64,000 bases of DNA from Longimicrobium sp. (GTDB lineage Bacteria > Gemmatimonadota > Gemmatimonadetes > Longimicrobiales > Longimicrobiaceae): positions 68,324 through 132,323 of the forward strand of contig NZ_DASVSF010000076.1 of NCBI RefSeq assembly GCF_036388275.1. Direction: 5' to 3'. The notes under the pieces were generated by a model that saw only the letters and a list, made by a program, of their open reading frames with translations, ran no database searches and had not been told where the DNA came from. The stretch's first letter is position 1. Each line of letters opens with the position of its first letter. Positions 56,795-64,000 of this stretch are shown piece by piece. The position numbers were made by a program, and so were the translations under genes.

Positions 56795-59323
56795 CTACTC
56801 GGCCGCGGAGGCGCCGGAGCGCATGCCCTGGACGCTAATTTCTTCCGCGCGCTCCACCAGGCTCCGCAGGACCTCGCGAACGGCGTCCAGCTCGTGCTCG
56901 CCTCCACGAACGGAGGCGTGCAGCGCTTCGTCCAGCGACTCGCGCAGGATCTGGAACTCGCGCCGCAGCGCCTCCTCCGTCCACCCCTGCTGGGCGCGGC
57001 GAAGTCCGTGGCGGTTGGCGATCAGCCGCTGGATGTCGGAGCCGTCGCGCATCAGCGCGGGGTCGGCGCCCGTCTGGCCGATCAGCACCAGCGCCTGGGC
57101 GATGTCGGCCAGGAAGGTGGCCTGGTGGTCCTCGAGCTCCGCCTCGGTGAGCCCCGCCGCCCCGGGGATGGCCGGTTCGGCGCGCAGCCGCTCGTTCACC
57201 GCATTCAGGATGTCGGCGATGCGGGCCTGCAGCGCTTCGCCCATCTCCGACACCCCGCGCGGACGCTGCTCCACGGCGAGCGTAGGCTCCGGCCCGCGCG
57301 CGGGCGCCGGGCCCGGCGCGGCGGCGGGGAGCCACAGGGTGAAGCACGATCCCTGGCCCGGCGCCGTCCGTACCGTCAGGTCGCCTTCCATCAGCCGGGC
57401 CAGCTGCCGGCTGATGGTAAGCCCCAGCCCGGTTCCGCCGTGCGCGCGCGTGCGCCCCATGTCGGCCTGCACGAAGGGCTGGAAGATCGCCTCCACCTGG
57501 TCGGGCGCGATTCCCATCCCCGTGTCTTCCACCTGCAGGCGCACCCACGGCCCGGGCCCCGGCAGCTGCGCATCGTCGGTGGGCGCCTGGGAAACGTCGC
57601 AGTGGATGCTGGTCCGGCCGCCCCCCGCCGTGAACTTCACCGCGTTGGAGAGCAGGTTCACCAGGATCTGCCGAACGCGGTCGGGATCGCCCATGAACCA
57701 CGTGCCGGCCCCGGGGTCGCACTCCAGCGCCAGGTGCAGCCCCTTTTCCGCCGCCTGCGGGGTGACGAGGGCCACGGCCGCGTCCACCGTTTCCACCACG
57801 GGCGCGGCGACGCGCTCCACCCGAAAGCGCCCCGCCTCGATCTTGGACAGGTCCAGGATCTCCTCGATCAACCCCAGCAGGTGCTGGCTGCTGGCGCGCA
57901 CGCGGCCCAGCTGGGCGCGCTGCGCCGGCGTGATGGGCCCGGTGATCCCCATCTCCAGCAGCTCGGAGTACCCGATGATGGCGTTGATGGGGGTGCGCAG
58001 CTCGTGGCTCATGTTGGCCAGGAACTCGGTCTTGGCGCGGTTGGCGGACTCGGCCTCGGTGGTGCGCGCGGCCAGGCGCTGGTTGGCCTCGGCAAGCTCG
58101 TGAAGCGCCTGGTCGCGGGCCTCCTCGGCGCGGACGCGCTTGATGGACTGGCCGATGTCGCGGCCGATGGCGTCCACGGCCTCCAGCAGCGCGGGATCGG
58201 GCTCCAGCACCGACTCGTGGAAGAACTCGATGACGCCCATCAGGTCGTCGGCCGCGCGGATGGGAAACGCGAACGCACCGTGCAGCCCCGCCGCGGCCGC
58301 CTTCATGGCGCGCGGAAAGTTCGCGTCGCGGGTGACGTCCGACACCCAGGCCGGCTCGCCCCGTTCCCACACGCGGCCGGGAAGCCCCTGCCCGCGGTGG
58401 AAGGTGAGGGCAGCGTCGGCGACGCCCAGGCCGGGATTGGCCGCGTCCGGCGCCATCCACCGCCCCGCGAAGCACAGGCGCTCACCGTCCTCGTGCATCA
58501 CCCAGAACACGCCGACCGGCCAGTGCAGCGACTCGCCGATCACCTGCAGCAGCCGGGGCGCGGCCTCGTGCAGCGTGTGCGACTCGGCGACGACGCGGGT
58601 GACGGCGTGCTCGGCGGCCAGGCGGCGCTCGGCGGCCTTCCGCTCGGTGAGGTCGCGGATGAAGGCGTTGAAGAGCACCCGGGTGCCGGAGCGCGCCGGG
58701 GCCACCGTGAGCTCCACGGGAAACTCCGTCCCGTTGCGGCGGATGGCGGAAATCTCGATGCGCCGGTTGAGGATGGGCCCCTCGCCCGTCGCCAGGTAGT
58801 GGTTGACGCCCCTCTGGTGCCCCTCGCGAAAGCGCGGGGGGATGATGGTCTGCGCGAGCGTCTGGCCAATCGCCTCGTCGGCGCTCCACCCGAACAGGCG
58901 CTCGGCGTGGTGATTCCACTCCATGATGACGCTCTCGTCATCGGTCATGACGATGGCGTCGAGCGACGAGTCGATGGTGCTGCGCAGGCGGGCCTCGGAG
59001 GTGGCCAGCTCTTCGTTGAGCACCTCCAGCTCGGCCGTCTGCTCCTGCAGGTGCGACGCCTGGTCCTGCAGCTGCTCGGCCAGGTGCTCCAGGTCGCGCC
59101 GGGCAGACTCGGCCTGCTCGTACAGCCGCGCCTGCTCTGCCCCGGCCCGGCCGCGCTGCACCAGCCACCAGGTGACGGCGGCGCCCACCGCCGCGATCAG
59201 AAGCGCCAGGACGGCGGCCGCGGCATCGGGTAGCTCCAGGGCGAGCACGCCATGTACGGCCTCGCCGGGGTTCAGGGACGAACCCGGCTCGGTTGAGAAC
59301 GCTCCCTTCCACCCAATCCGCAT
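56795..59323 (-). CDS. PAS/GAF sensor histidine kinase with C-terminal helical domain
   Basis: An 842-residue kinase from ATG 59323. A membrane helix lies near 34-55 (AAVLALLIAAVGAAVTWWLV), then a coiled coil, a PAS domain (about 110-225, IDSSLDAIVMTDDESVIMEWN), a GAF domain (240-390) and HisKA with the phospho-His in NMSHELRTPINAIIGYSE near 440. The HATPase shows the N-box QILVNLLSNAVKF, G1 DTGMGIA and G2 GGTGLGL (near 555-635). The last about 145 residues are helical (LTEAELEDHQATFLADIAQALVL, NRHGLRRAQQGWTEEALRREF) and resemble RsbRD_N-type sensor domains, an uncommon place for one. No receiver is fused and no response regulator is adjacent. The start is uncertain because no ribosome site precedes it and the frame is open for 44 more codons. 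Confidence 0.9.
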   Translation of the reverse strand: MRIGWKGAFSTEPGSSLNPGEAVHGVLALELPDAAAAVLALLIAAVGAAVTWWLVQRGRAGAEQARLYEQAESARRDLEHLAEQLQDQASHLQEQTAELEVLNEELATSEARLRSTIDSSLDAIVMTDDESVIMEWNHHAERLFGWSADEAIGQTLAQTIIPPRFREGHQRGVNHYLATGEGPILNRRIEISAIRRNGTEFPVELTVAPARSGTRVLFNAFIRDLTERKAAERRLAAEHAVTRVVAESHTLHEAAPRLLQVIGESLHWPVGVFWVMHEDGERLCFAGRWMAPDAANPGLGVADAALTFHRGQGLPGRVWERGEPAWVSDVTRDANFPRAMKAAAAGLHGAFAFPIRAADDLMGVIEFFHESVLEPDPALLEAVDAIGRDIGQSIKRVRAEEARDQALHELAEANQRLAARTTEAESANRAKTEFLANMSHELRTPINAIIGYSELLEMGITGPITPAQRAQLGRVRASSQHLLGLIEEILDLSKIEAGRFRVERVAAPVVETVDAAVALVTPQAAEKGLHLALECDPGAGTWFMGDPDRVRQILVNLLSNAVKFTAGGGRTSIHCDVSQAPTDDAQLPGPGPWVRLQVEDTGMGIAPDQVEAIFQPFVQADMGRTRAHGGTGLGLTISRQLARLMEGDLTVRTAPGQGSCFTLWLPAAAPGPAPARGPEPTLAVEQRPRGVSEMGEALQARIADILNAVNERLRAEPAIPGAAGLTEAELEDHQATFLADIAQALVLIGQTGADPALMRDGSDIQRLIANRHGLRRAQQGWTEEALRREFQILRESLDEALHASVRGGEHELDAVREVLRSLVERAEEISVQGMRSGASAAE

Positions 59324-59899
59324 CACCGGCAGCACGAGAACGGAGTCAATGGACGGCGGGCCGATGGACGGGGGCGCGCCGCGAACCAGCCGAAACGTAT
59401 CCAGGACTGCAATCTCGGGACCGGCAGGCCCCTCCCCCGGCCCCTCCCCGCACAAACTGCGTGCGGAGAGGGGGAACGTCTGGTGCAGCGGGCGGCTGGA
59501 TCGGCGCGTCGGCGGGCGCCCCCCATCCCCAGCCCTTCCCCCGCAAACTGCGCGGGGGAAGGGAGCCAGCCCGGTGCGTCAGGGGAGTGCCGTGGTTGAG
59601 TTGAGCCTGTAGCCGGCTTGGGAGCGGTTCGAGATCGGCCGTGCAGTCCCCGGGCGCCCTCTCCCCCCGACCCCCTCTCCCGCAAGCGGGTGAGGGGGAG
59701 AACTGCACCACATTCCGGGCGCGACCTGAGCCTCAACTCACACCTGCGCAAGCCAGTCTGCGAAGGCAGACTTCGTGTGGTTGTTGCAGCGAATTCATTC
59801 GCCCCCGCACCAGGCACTTACCCCGTCGCACTTCCCTTGCATCTGCATCACTCTGCGCCAGCGCTGCGACCCAACGATCTCATGCCCCAAGGAACGCCG
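59324..59899. other. Repeat-filled intergenic stretch before the rhodanese gene
   Basis: 576 bases without a supported gene. It holds unit A inverted (59515-59569), unit D inverted (59656-59708) and unit E inverted (59754-59775), plus a GCCCCTCCC / GGAGAGGGGG hairpin near 59435-59475. The order D then E is the mirror image of the copies at 45.1 and 50.4 kb. Confidence 0.75.
59515..59775 (-). repeat. Inverted copies of dispersed units A, D and E
   Basis: Unit A at 59515-59569 (GGCGCCCCCCATCCCCAGCC start), unit D at 59656-59708 (CCCTCTCCCCCCGACC start), unit E at 59754-59775. All are reverse complements of the plus-strand copies. Confidence 0.8.
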
Positions 59900-60814
59900 A
59901 TGCGAAAGCTCTTTCCCCTGATGCTCGGAGCCGCGCTGGTGGCGGCCACCGCCGCCTGCCCGGTCCGGGTTCCCAAGTCCAACCCCATGCCCAAGTGGAA
60001 CGAGGACCTTCGCGAAACCTCGGGGGAGCTGGGGCAGCGGCTGAACGATCCCCGGGTGGTGGTGCTGCACGTGGGCCGCGACCGCACCAGCTACGACGCG
60101 GGCCACATCCCCGGCGCGCGCTTCCTGCCGCTGTCGGCCATCGTCGCGGAGCGCAACGGCATTCCCAACGAGCTTCCCTCCGTGCAGCAGCTGGAAGAGG
60201 CGTTCGAAGCCGTCGGCGTGTCCGACAACTCGCGGGTGGTCCTGTACGGCGACCTGCAGGGGCTGCTGGCTGCGCGCGCCTTCTTTACGCTGGACTACCT
60301 GGGGCACGCGGACCACGCCATCCTCGACGGCGGGCTGGAGAAGTGGCGCGTCGACGAGCGGGCCGTGTCGACGGAGGTGCCGGCAGCACGGCGCGGATCG
60401 CTCACCCCGCGGCCCCGCGCCGACCTGGTGGTGACGGCCGAATGGGTGCGCGATCACCTGAACGACACCAGCGTGGTGTTCATCGACGCGCGGCCCGCCG
60501 CGGAGTTCAGCGGCGCCACGCCGGGCGATGGCGTCACGCGGCCCGGCCACATCCCCGGCGCGCACAACCTGTTCTGGCGCAACGCGCTGATCTCGGAAAC
60601 GGACCCGCGCCTGCGCTCGCCCGAGGTGCTGGCCTCCGCGTACACCCTGGCCGAGGCGGCACAGGCCGACACGGTAGTGGTGTACTGCCGCACGGGCGTG
60701 CAGGCCAGCCACGCCTACTACGTGGCACGCTACCTGGAGCGGAAAGTGAAGATGTACGACGCCTCGTTCATCGAGTGGAGCCGGCGGGGCGCCGATTTTC
60801 CCGTGGAGCGGTAG
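59900..60814 (+). CDS. Tandem-rhodanese sulfurtransferase lipoprotein
   Basis: A 304-residue sulfurtransferase. The signal has a lipobox-like ATAAC near residue 20. The first rhodanese domain (30-155) lacks a catalytic cysteine (VVLYGDLQGLLAA at the loop), so it is structural. The second (170-300) has the active loop VVYCRTGVQASHAYY with Cys near 262. Such 3-mercaptopyruvate- or thiosulfate-type enzymes move sulfane sulfur, here probably in the periplasm. ATG 59900 is preferred for AAGGA six bases upstream; an in-frame ATG at 59882 also exists. Thioredoxin 2 follows 11 bases later, a plausible reductant gene. Confidence 0.92.
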   Translation: MRKLFPLMLGAALVAATAACPVRVPKSNPMPKWNEDLRETSGELGQRLNDPRVVVLHVGRDRTSYDAGHIPGARFLPLSAIVAERNGIPNELPSVQQLEEAFEAVGVSDNSRVVLYGDLQGLLAARAFFTLDYLGHADHAILDGGLEKWRVDERAVSTEVPAARRGSLTPRPRADLVVTAEWVRDHLNDTSVVFIDARPAAEFSGATPGDGVTRPGHIPGAHNLFWRNALISETDPRLRSPEVLASAYTLAEAAQADTVVVYCRTGVQASHAYYVARYLERKVKMYDASFIEWSRRGADFPVER

Positions 60815-60825
60815 GAGGCAGGGCG

Positions 60826-61278
60826 ATGGAAACGACGACGCAGCAGCACAAGGCGACGGTGCAGTGCCCCTCGTGCGGGCGGCTTAACCGCGTGGACCTG
60901 GCCCGCGCGGCCCACCGGCCCCGGTGCGGCCACTGCAAGCAGGCGATCGCTCTCGACCGGCCGCTGCACCTTTCCGACGCCGCGTTCGACCGCGTGGTGG
61001 CGGATTCGCCCGTGCCCGTGCTGGTGGACTTCTACGCCGACTGGTGCGGCCCCTGCAAGATGATGGCGCCCGTGCTGGACCGGGTGGCGGCCGAGCGGAT
61101 GGGCAGCGTGCTGGTGGCCAAGGTGGACACCGACGCCAACCCCATGGTGTCGCAGCGCTTCGCCATCCGCTCCATCCCCACGCTGATCGTGTTCCGCGGC
61201 GGCCGCGAGGTGGCGCGGGAGATGGGCGCCCTCCCCGCGCCCCGCCTCAACGCGCTCCTCGACTCGGCGATGCGTTGA
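60826..61278 (+). CDS. trxC: Thioredoxin 2 (TrxC type)
   Basis: A 150-residue thioredoxin. An N-terminal zinc finger is formed by VQCPSCGRLNRV and RCGHCKQAI (two CxxC pairs near 13-36), the mark of TrxC. The redox site is DFYADWCGPCKMMAP near residue 70, and the cis-proline loop is RSIPTLIVFRGG. The upstream AGGAGG is a strong ribosome site. It reduces disulfides in the cytoplasm and may reduce the product of the sulfurtransferase reaction if that protein were cytosolic. Confidence 0.95.
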   Translation: METTTQQHKATVQCPSCGRLNRVDLARAAHRPRCGHCKQAIALDRPLHLSDAAFDRVVADSPVPVLVDFYADWCGPCKMMAPVLDRVAAERMGSVLVAKVDTDANPMVSQRFAIRSIPTLIVFRGGREVAREMGALPAPRLNALLDSAMR

Positions 61279-61282
61279 AGAC

Positions 61283-61573
61283 AGAACCCCCTCCGACTTC
61301 AGCCTACCCATTACCCACATCTCAGATAGGGGTGGCGGGGCCGAAATACAAGGCGCGGTCTGCAAAAATGCCCGTGGGAGCATGGGACTGAGGCCGCGTA
61401 AAACCCGTCGTTGACGCAGGAGTGTGTGGCTTCTACGCACCGGAATGCGCGCTACTCCATCTCCTGCGTAGACGCAGATGAGGGCTAAACCCCTGCTGCC
61501 ACCTTGGTTTCGTGCGGCCCTGGCCCGATACAAAGATGTGGGTAATGGGTAGGACTTCAGCGGAGGGGGGCTC
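61283..61573. mobile_element. MITE-like element with long inverted ends
   Basis: CCTACCCATTACCCACATCT (61303-61322) is exactly inverted at 61534-61553. The outer parts, ACCCCCTCCG (61286-) and CGGAGGGGGG (near 61564), extend the match imperfectly. The interior of about 210 bases has no long frame but a TACGC-rich hairpin core (GACGCAGGAG and CTCCTGCGT). It lies between trxC and the VapBC pair. Confidence 0.65.
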
Positions 61574-61578
61574 TGTAG

Positions 61579-61977
61579 TCATGGTGCCATCCAGTCCTCT
61601 ACCTGAAGCCCGGGCACGCGCCGGAATTCGCGCTGATTGCTCGTTACGAGGATCAGGCCGTTGGTCACGGCAACGCTTGCGATCACGAGGTCCCGTTCAC
61701 TAATCCGGTTCGCGCGTAAAGCATATCGCAACTCCGCGTGGATGCGCGCGGCACCTTGGTCGAACGCGATCACGTCCGAGATCTGGAAGATCAGTCGCTC
61801 GATCTTCTGCTCCTCGCGGTCCGGATCGCTGCCGTTCAGCGCTCCAAAGTAGAGTTCGGCCAGCGTCATCGAAGCGATCGCTAGATCTTCCGGCGACTCG
61901 GCGATGACACGCGACACTACCGGCTCACGTTTTCTGAGCAGCCATATGCAGGTGTCGGTGTCCAGCAGGTAACGCAT
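61579..61977 (-). CDS. VapC-type PIN-domain toxin
   Basis: A 132-residue PIN ribonuclease. Acidic site residues are in YLLDTDTCIWLL (D6, D8), ASMTLAELYFGAL (E about 42) and SERDLVIASVAV (D about 94), with a fourth carboxylate near 111 in VTSNQREF. This is the classical VapC pattern, cutting tRNA or rRNA. It follows the antitoxin gene by six bases. The VapC-type lies 52 kb from the VapC45-type pair. Confidence 0.94.
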   Translation of the reverse strand: MRYLLDTDTCIWLLRKREPVVSRVIAESPEDLAIASMTLAELYFGALNGSDPDREEQKIERLIFQISDVIAFDQGAARIHAELRYALRANRISERDLVIASVAVTNGLILVTSNQREFRRVPGLQVEDWMAP

Positions 61978-61983
61978 CGCGAG

Positions 61984-62262
61984 CTACGATCCTTTACGAG
62001 AATAGTCGTCCAGGATGGCATCCCGGTGGGGCGCATCCGGAAGTGGCTCGGGCACAACCAGATCATCACCCGCGGGGCCATCCTTCCAGAAATCCTCCCA
62101 AAAACCAACAGGCCACGCGCGCTTTTCCACTGGTTCCAATATGACCGCGGCGCCCTCCTTACGGACGCGGACTGCAGTTCCCTCGAATCGGCACTCTTTG
62201 GGTAGCCGGACGGCCTGACTGCCGCCGTTCATGAACAAGGTCGCGATAAATTCCTTCTTCAT
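61984..62262 (-). CDS. VapB-type antitoxin (AbrB/SpoVT fold)
   Basis: A 92-residue antitoxin. The swapped-hairpin DNA-binding part is LFMNGGSQAVRLPKECRFEGTAVRVRKEG; the C-terminal part (WEDFWKDGPAGDDLVVPEPL) wraps the toxin. GGGAGG spaced six bases from the ATG supports the start. A TATACGGTATA dyad lies about 40 bases upstream. It should repress the operon together with VapC. Confidence 0.92.
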   Translation of the reverse strand: MKKEFIATLFMNGGSQAVRLPKECRFEGTAVRVRKEGAAVILEPVEKRAWPVGFWEDFWKDGPAGDDLVVPEPLPDAPHRDAILDDYSRKGS

Positions 62263-62302
62263 GCTACAGCCTCCCGATAGAGTGATGCTCGCTTCATCTA
62301 TC

Positions 62303-62313
62303 TATACGGTATA
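62303..62313. promoter_or_regulatory. Putative VapBC operator
   Basis: TATAC-G-GTATA, a perfect 11-base palindrome in an AT-rich stretch 41 bases before the VapB start. On the minus strand the surrounding sequence also contains a TATACC-like -10. Such dyads are the usual binding site of AbrB-fold antitoxins. Confidence 0.5.
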
Positions 62314-62513
62314 TACGACGGCATCTTCATGCAAGCTTTTCTCTGGCGGAGGTTGGCAGCCGCTTCGACACGAGAACATTGATGAACCGCGCTCGTGGAA
62401 CCACTGTTGCGAGCAGTACTTTCCGCGGACGCGCGGCAATCGGCATCAACCCGATGGTCTATGCCTGTCGCTCATGTGCAGAGCTTGACGAAATCATCCC
62501 GAGAGGAACGCAG

Positions 62514-64000
62514 ATGACGGTCGCGGACGAAACGGCGGGGCAGGTGCAGGGCGTTCAGGTCCTGGGAGACGCGGACGGCGCGGCGGCTCGCGTGCTGACG
62601 CCCGAGGCGCTGGCGTTCGTCGCGGACCTCCATCGCCGGTTCAACCCCACGCGGCTGGAGCTGCTGCGCCGGCGCGACGAGCGGCAGGAGTGGCTCGACC
62701 AGGGCAACGAGCCCGGCTTTCTGGACGAGACGGCCGAGGTGCGCGCCGGCGACTGGACGGTGGCGTCCTGCCCGGTGGACCTGGAGGACCGGCGCGTGGA
62801 GATCACCGGGCCCACCGACGCCAAGATGGTGATCAATGCGCTGAACTCCGGCGCCAGCTGCTTCATGGCCGACTTCGAGGACGCGCTTTCGCCCACCTGG
62901 AAGAACGTGCTGCACGGCCAGGCCAACCTGTCCGACGCCATCCGCCGCACCCTGTCGCTGGACGCCGGGGGCAAGCAGTACCGGCTGAAGGACAAGACGG
63001 CCGTGCTGATCGTCCGGCCGCGCGGCTGGCACCTTTCCGAGCGCCACGTGCTGGTGGACGGCGCGCCCATCAGCGCGTCCGTGTTCGACTTCGGGCTGTA
63101 CTTCTTCCACAACGCGCGCGAGCTGCTGGAGCGCGGCAGCGGCCCGTACTTCTACCTGCCCAAGCTGGAGTCGCACCTGGAAGCCCGGCTGTGGAACGAC
63201 GTGTTCGTCCACGCCCAGGAGTTGCTCGGCATCCCGCGCGGCACCATCCGGGCCACCGTGCTGATCGAGACGATCACCGCGGCCTTCGAGATGGAGGAGA
63301 TCCTCTACGAGCTGCGCGAACACTCGGCCGGGCTGAACGCGGGCCGCTGGGACTATCTCTTCAGCATGATCAAGAACCGGCCGGACGTGGTGCTGCCGGA
63401 ACGCTCGCAGCTGACCATGACGGCGCCGTTCATGCGGGCGTACACCGAACTGCTGGTCCAGACCTGTCACCGGCGCGGCGCCCACGCGATCGGCGGGATG
63501 GCCGCCATCGTGCCCAGCCGTGACCCGGTCGCCGCCAAGCGGGCGCTGAACCAGGTCCGCCAGGACAAGCGGCGCGAGGTCGGCGACGGCTTCGACGGCT
63601 CCTGGGTGGCGCACCCGGGCCTGGTGGAGACCTGCCGCGAGGTCTTCGACCAGTGGCTCGGCTTCGAGCCGCACCAGATCGTGCGCAAGCGCGACGACGT
63701 CCGGGTCACCGCGGCCGACCTGCTGGACCTGAAGGCCGGCCCGGTCACGGTCAGCGAGGTCGCACTGCGCACCAACGTCAGCGTGGCGCTGCGGTACGTC
63801 GCGGCGTGGCTCGGCGGACGCGGCGCGGTGGCGCTCGGCGGGCTGATGGAGGACGCGGCGACGGCGGAGATCTGCCGGACCCAGCTCTGGCAGTGGATCT
63901 CGACCGGGACCCCGACCGACTACGGCGTGCCGGTGACCGCGGGCCTGGTGAGCCGGATGCTGCGCGAGGAACTCGACGTCCTGGCGGAGACCGGTGCCCT
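62514..64000 (+). CDS. aceB: Malate synthase A, 5' part (runs off the window)
   Basis: A partial glyoxylate-cycle enzyme that condenses acetyl-CoA and glyoxylate to malate; 495 codons with no stop before the window ends. Signatures: ADFEDALSPTWKN near residue 125, AVLIVRPRGWHLSERHV, YFYLPKLESHLEARLW, RATVLIETITAAFEMEEILYELREH (the catalytic arginine and Mg-binding glutamate area) and YLFSMIKNRPDVVLPERS. Later parts GGMAAIVPSRDP, SWVAHPGLV and RTQLWQWIS follow the normal family order. The ATG has GAGG upstream. Codon preference shifts within the gene: in residues 1-250 proline is mostly CCC and valine mostly GTG, whereas after about 63,270 proline is almost always CCG and valine more often GTC. 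The cause (recombination, transfer or assembly chimaera) is open. Confidence 0.93.
   Translation, partial: MTVADETAGQVQGVQVLGDADGAAARVLTPEALAFVADLHRRFNPTRLELLRRRDERQEWLDQGNEPGFLDETAEVRAGDWTVASCPVDLEDRRVEITGPTDAKMVINALNSGASCFMADFEDALSPTWKNVLHGQANLSDAIRRTLSLDAGGKQYRLKDKTAVLIVRPRGWHLSERHVLVDGAPISASVFDFGLYFFHNARELLERGSGPYFYLPKLESHLEARLWNDVFVHAQELLGIPRGTIRATVLIETITAAFEMEEILYELREHSAGLNAGRWDYLFSMIKNRPDVVLPERSQLTMTAPFMRAYTELLVQTCHRRGAHAIGGMAAIVPSRDPVAAKRALNQVRQDKRREVGDGFDGSWVAHPGLVETCREVFDQWLGFEPHQIVRKRDDVRVTAADLLDLKAGPVTVSEVALRTNVSVALRYVAAWLGGRGAVALGGLMEDAATAEICRTQLWQWISTGTPTDYGVPVTAGLVSRMLREELDVLAETGA

Noticed and set aside
56222..59233. A 1003-codon plus-strand frame opposite the LOG and histidine kinase genes
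   Set aside because: Antisense shadow of two well-recognised genes, with no domain of its own.

Overview
This is a GC-rich (roughly 70%) bacterial chromosome segment, densely coding on both strands, with 72 protein genes I can support and no rRNA, tRNA or CRISPR array that I can see. The gene content suggests Gemmatimonadota, probably a Longimicrobium relative. Pointers are a SusC/RagA-type outer-membrane receptor end, a DUF5916 outer-membrane protein, many Gram-negative lipoproteins and Tat substrates, three ECF sigma/anti-sigma modules, and many dispersed GC-rich palindromic repeats. This placement is inference from content; no phylogenetic marker was aligned.

Layout. 1-2.1 kb: end of a TonB receptor, then a lower-GC Abi-like HEPN gene between hairpins. 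2.4-9 kb: the replication-linked genes gyrB, dciA and recF on the minus strand, split by a plus-strand S41 peptidase/ECF sigma/anti-sigma/lipoprotein group. 9-14.5 kb: a VapBC45-like toxin-antitoxin pair, ogt, enoyl-CoA hydratase and a coupled GNAT/glycerate dehydrogenase/glycerate kinase operon. 14.6-25.1 kb: small zinc-ribbon gene, DUF1016 nuclease with palindromic repeats, envelope and housekeeping genes, and an ECF envelope-stress operon (sigma, membrane partner, Spy/CpxP-like, DoxX). 25.2-31.2 kb: DNA exonuclease, a three-domain peptidoglycan hydrolase without signal peptide, two DinB genes, a Tat-exported metallo-hydrolase. 31.5-37.4 kb: an operon of ECF sigma, zinc-finger anti-sigma, DUF4097, DUF5916 outer-membrane protein, DUF4097. 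37.8-46.2 kb: MATE pump, MsrPQ methionine-sulfoxide repair, Crp/Fnr regulator, ThpR, SDR, OsmC, DCC-family protein, MerR-TipAS regulator. 46.2-53.4 kb: a NYN-domain nuclease with a structured leader, MFS transporter, phosphoribosyltransferase, a divergent SDR/TetR pair. 53.8-59.3 kb: histidine kinase, LOG hydrolase, NfeD and flotillin FloA. 59.9-64 kb: rhodanese, thioredoxin 2, a VapBC pair and a truncated malate synthase.

Functional themes are envelope maintenance (three ECF modules, L,D-transpeptidase, FloA/NfeD, DoxX, YceI, MsrPQ), genome maintenance (GyrB, RecF, DciA, Ogt, the exonuclease) and defence or addiction modules (HEPN/Abi, two VapBC types, DUF1016, NYN). The most unusual signals are non-coding: a promoter followed by two matched 10-bp UACG-tetraloop hairpins and a U8 tract just upstream of the NYN nuclease; gene junctions built from inverted arrays of 9-10-mers; palindromes at the DUF1016 locus that differ by a compensated base change; two MITE-like elements; and a codon-usage switch inside malate synthase.
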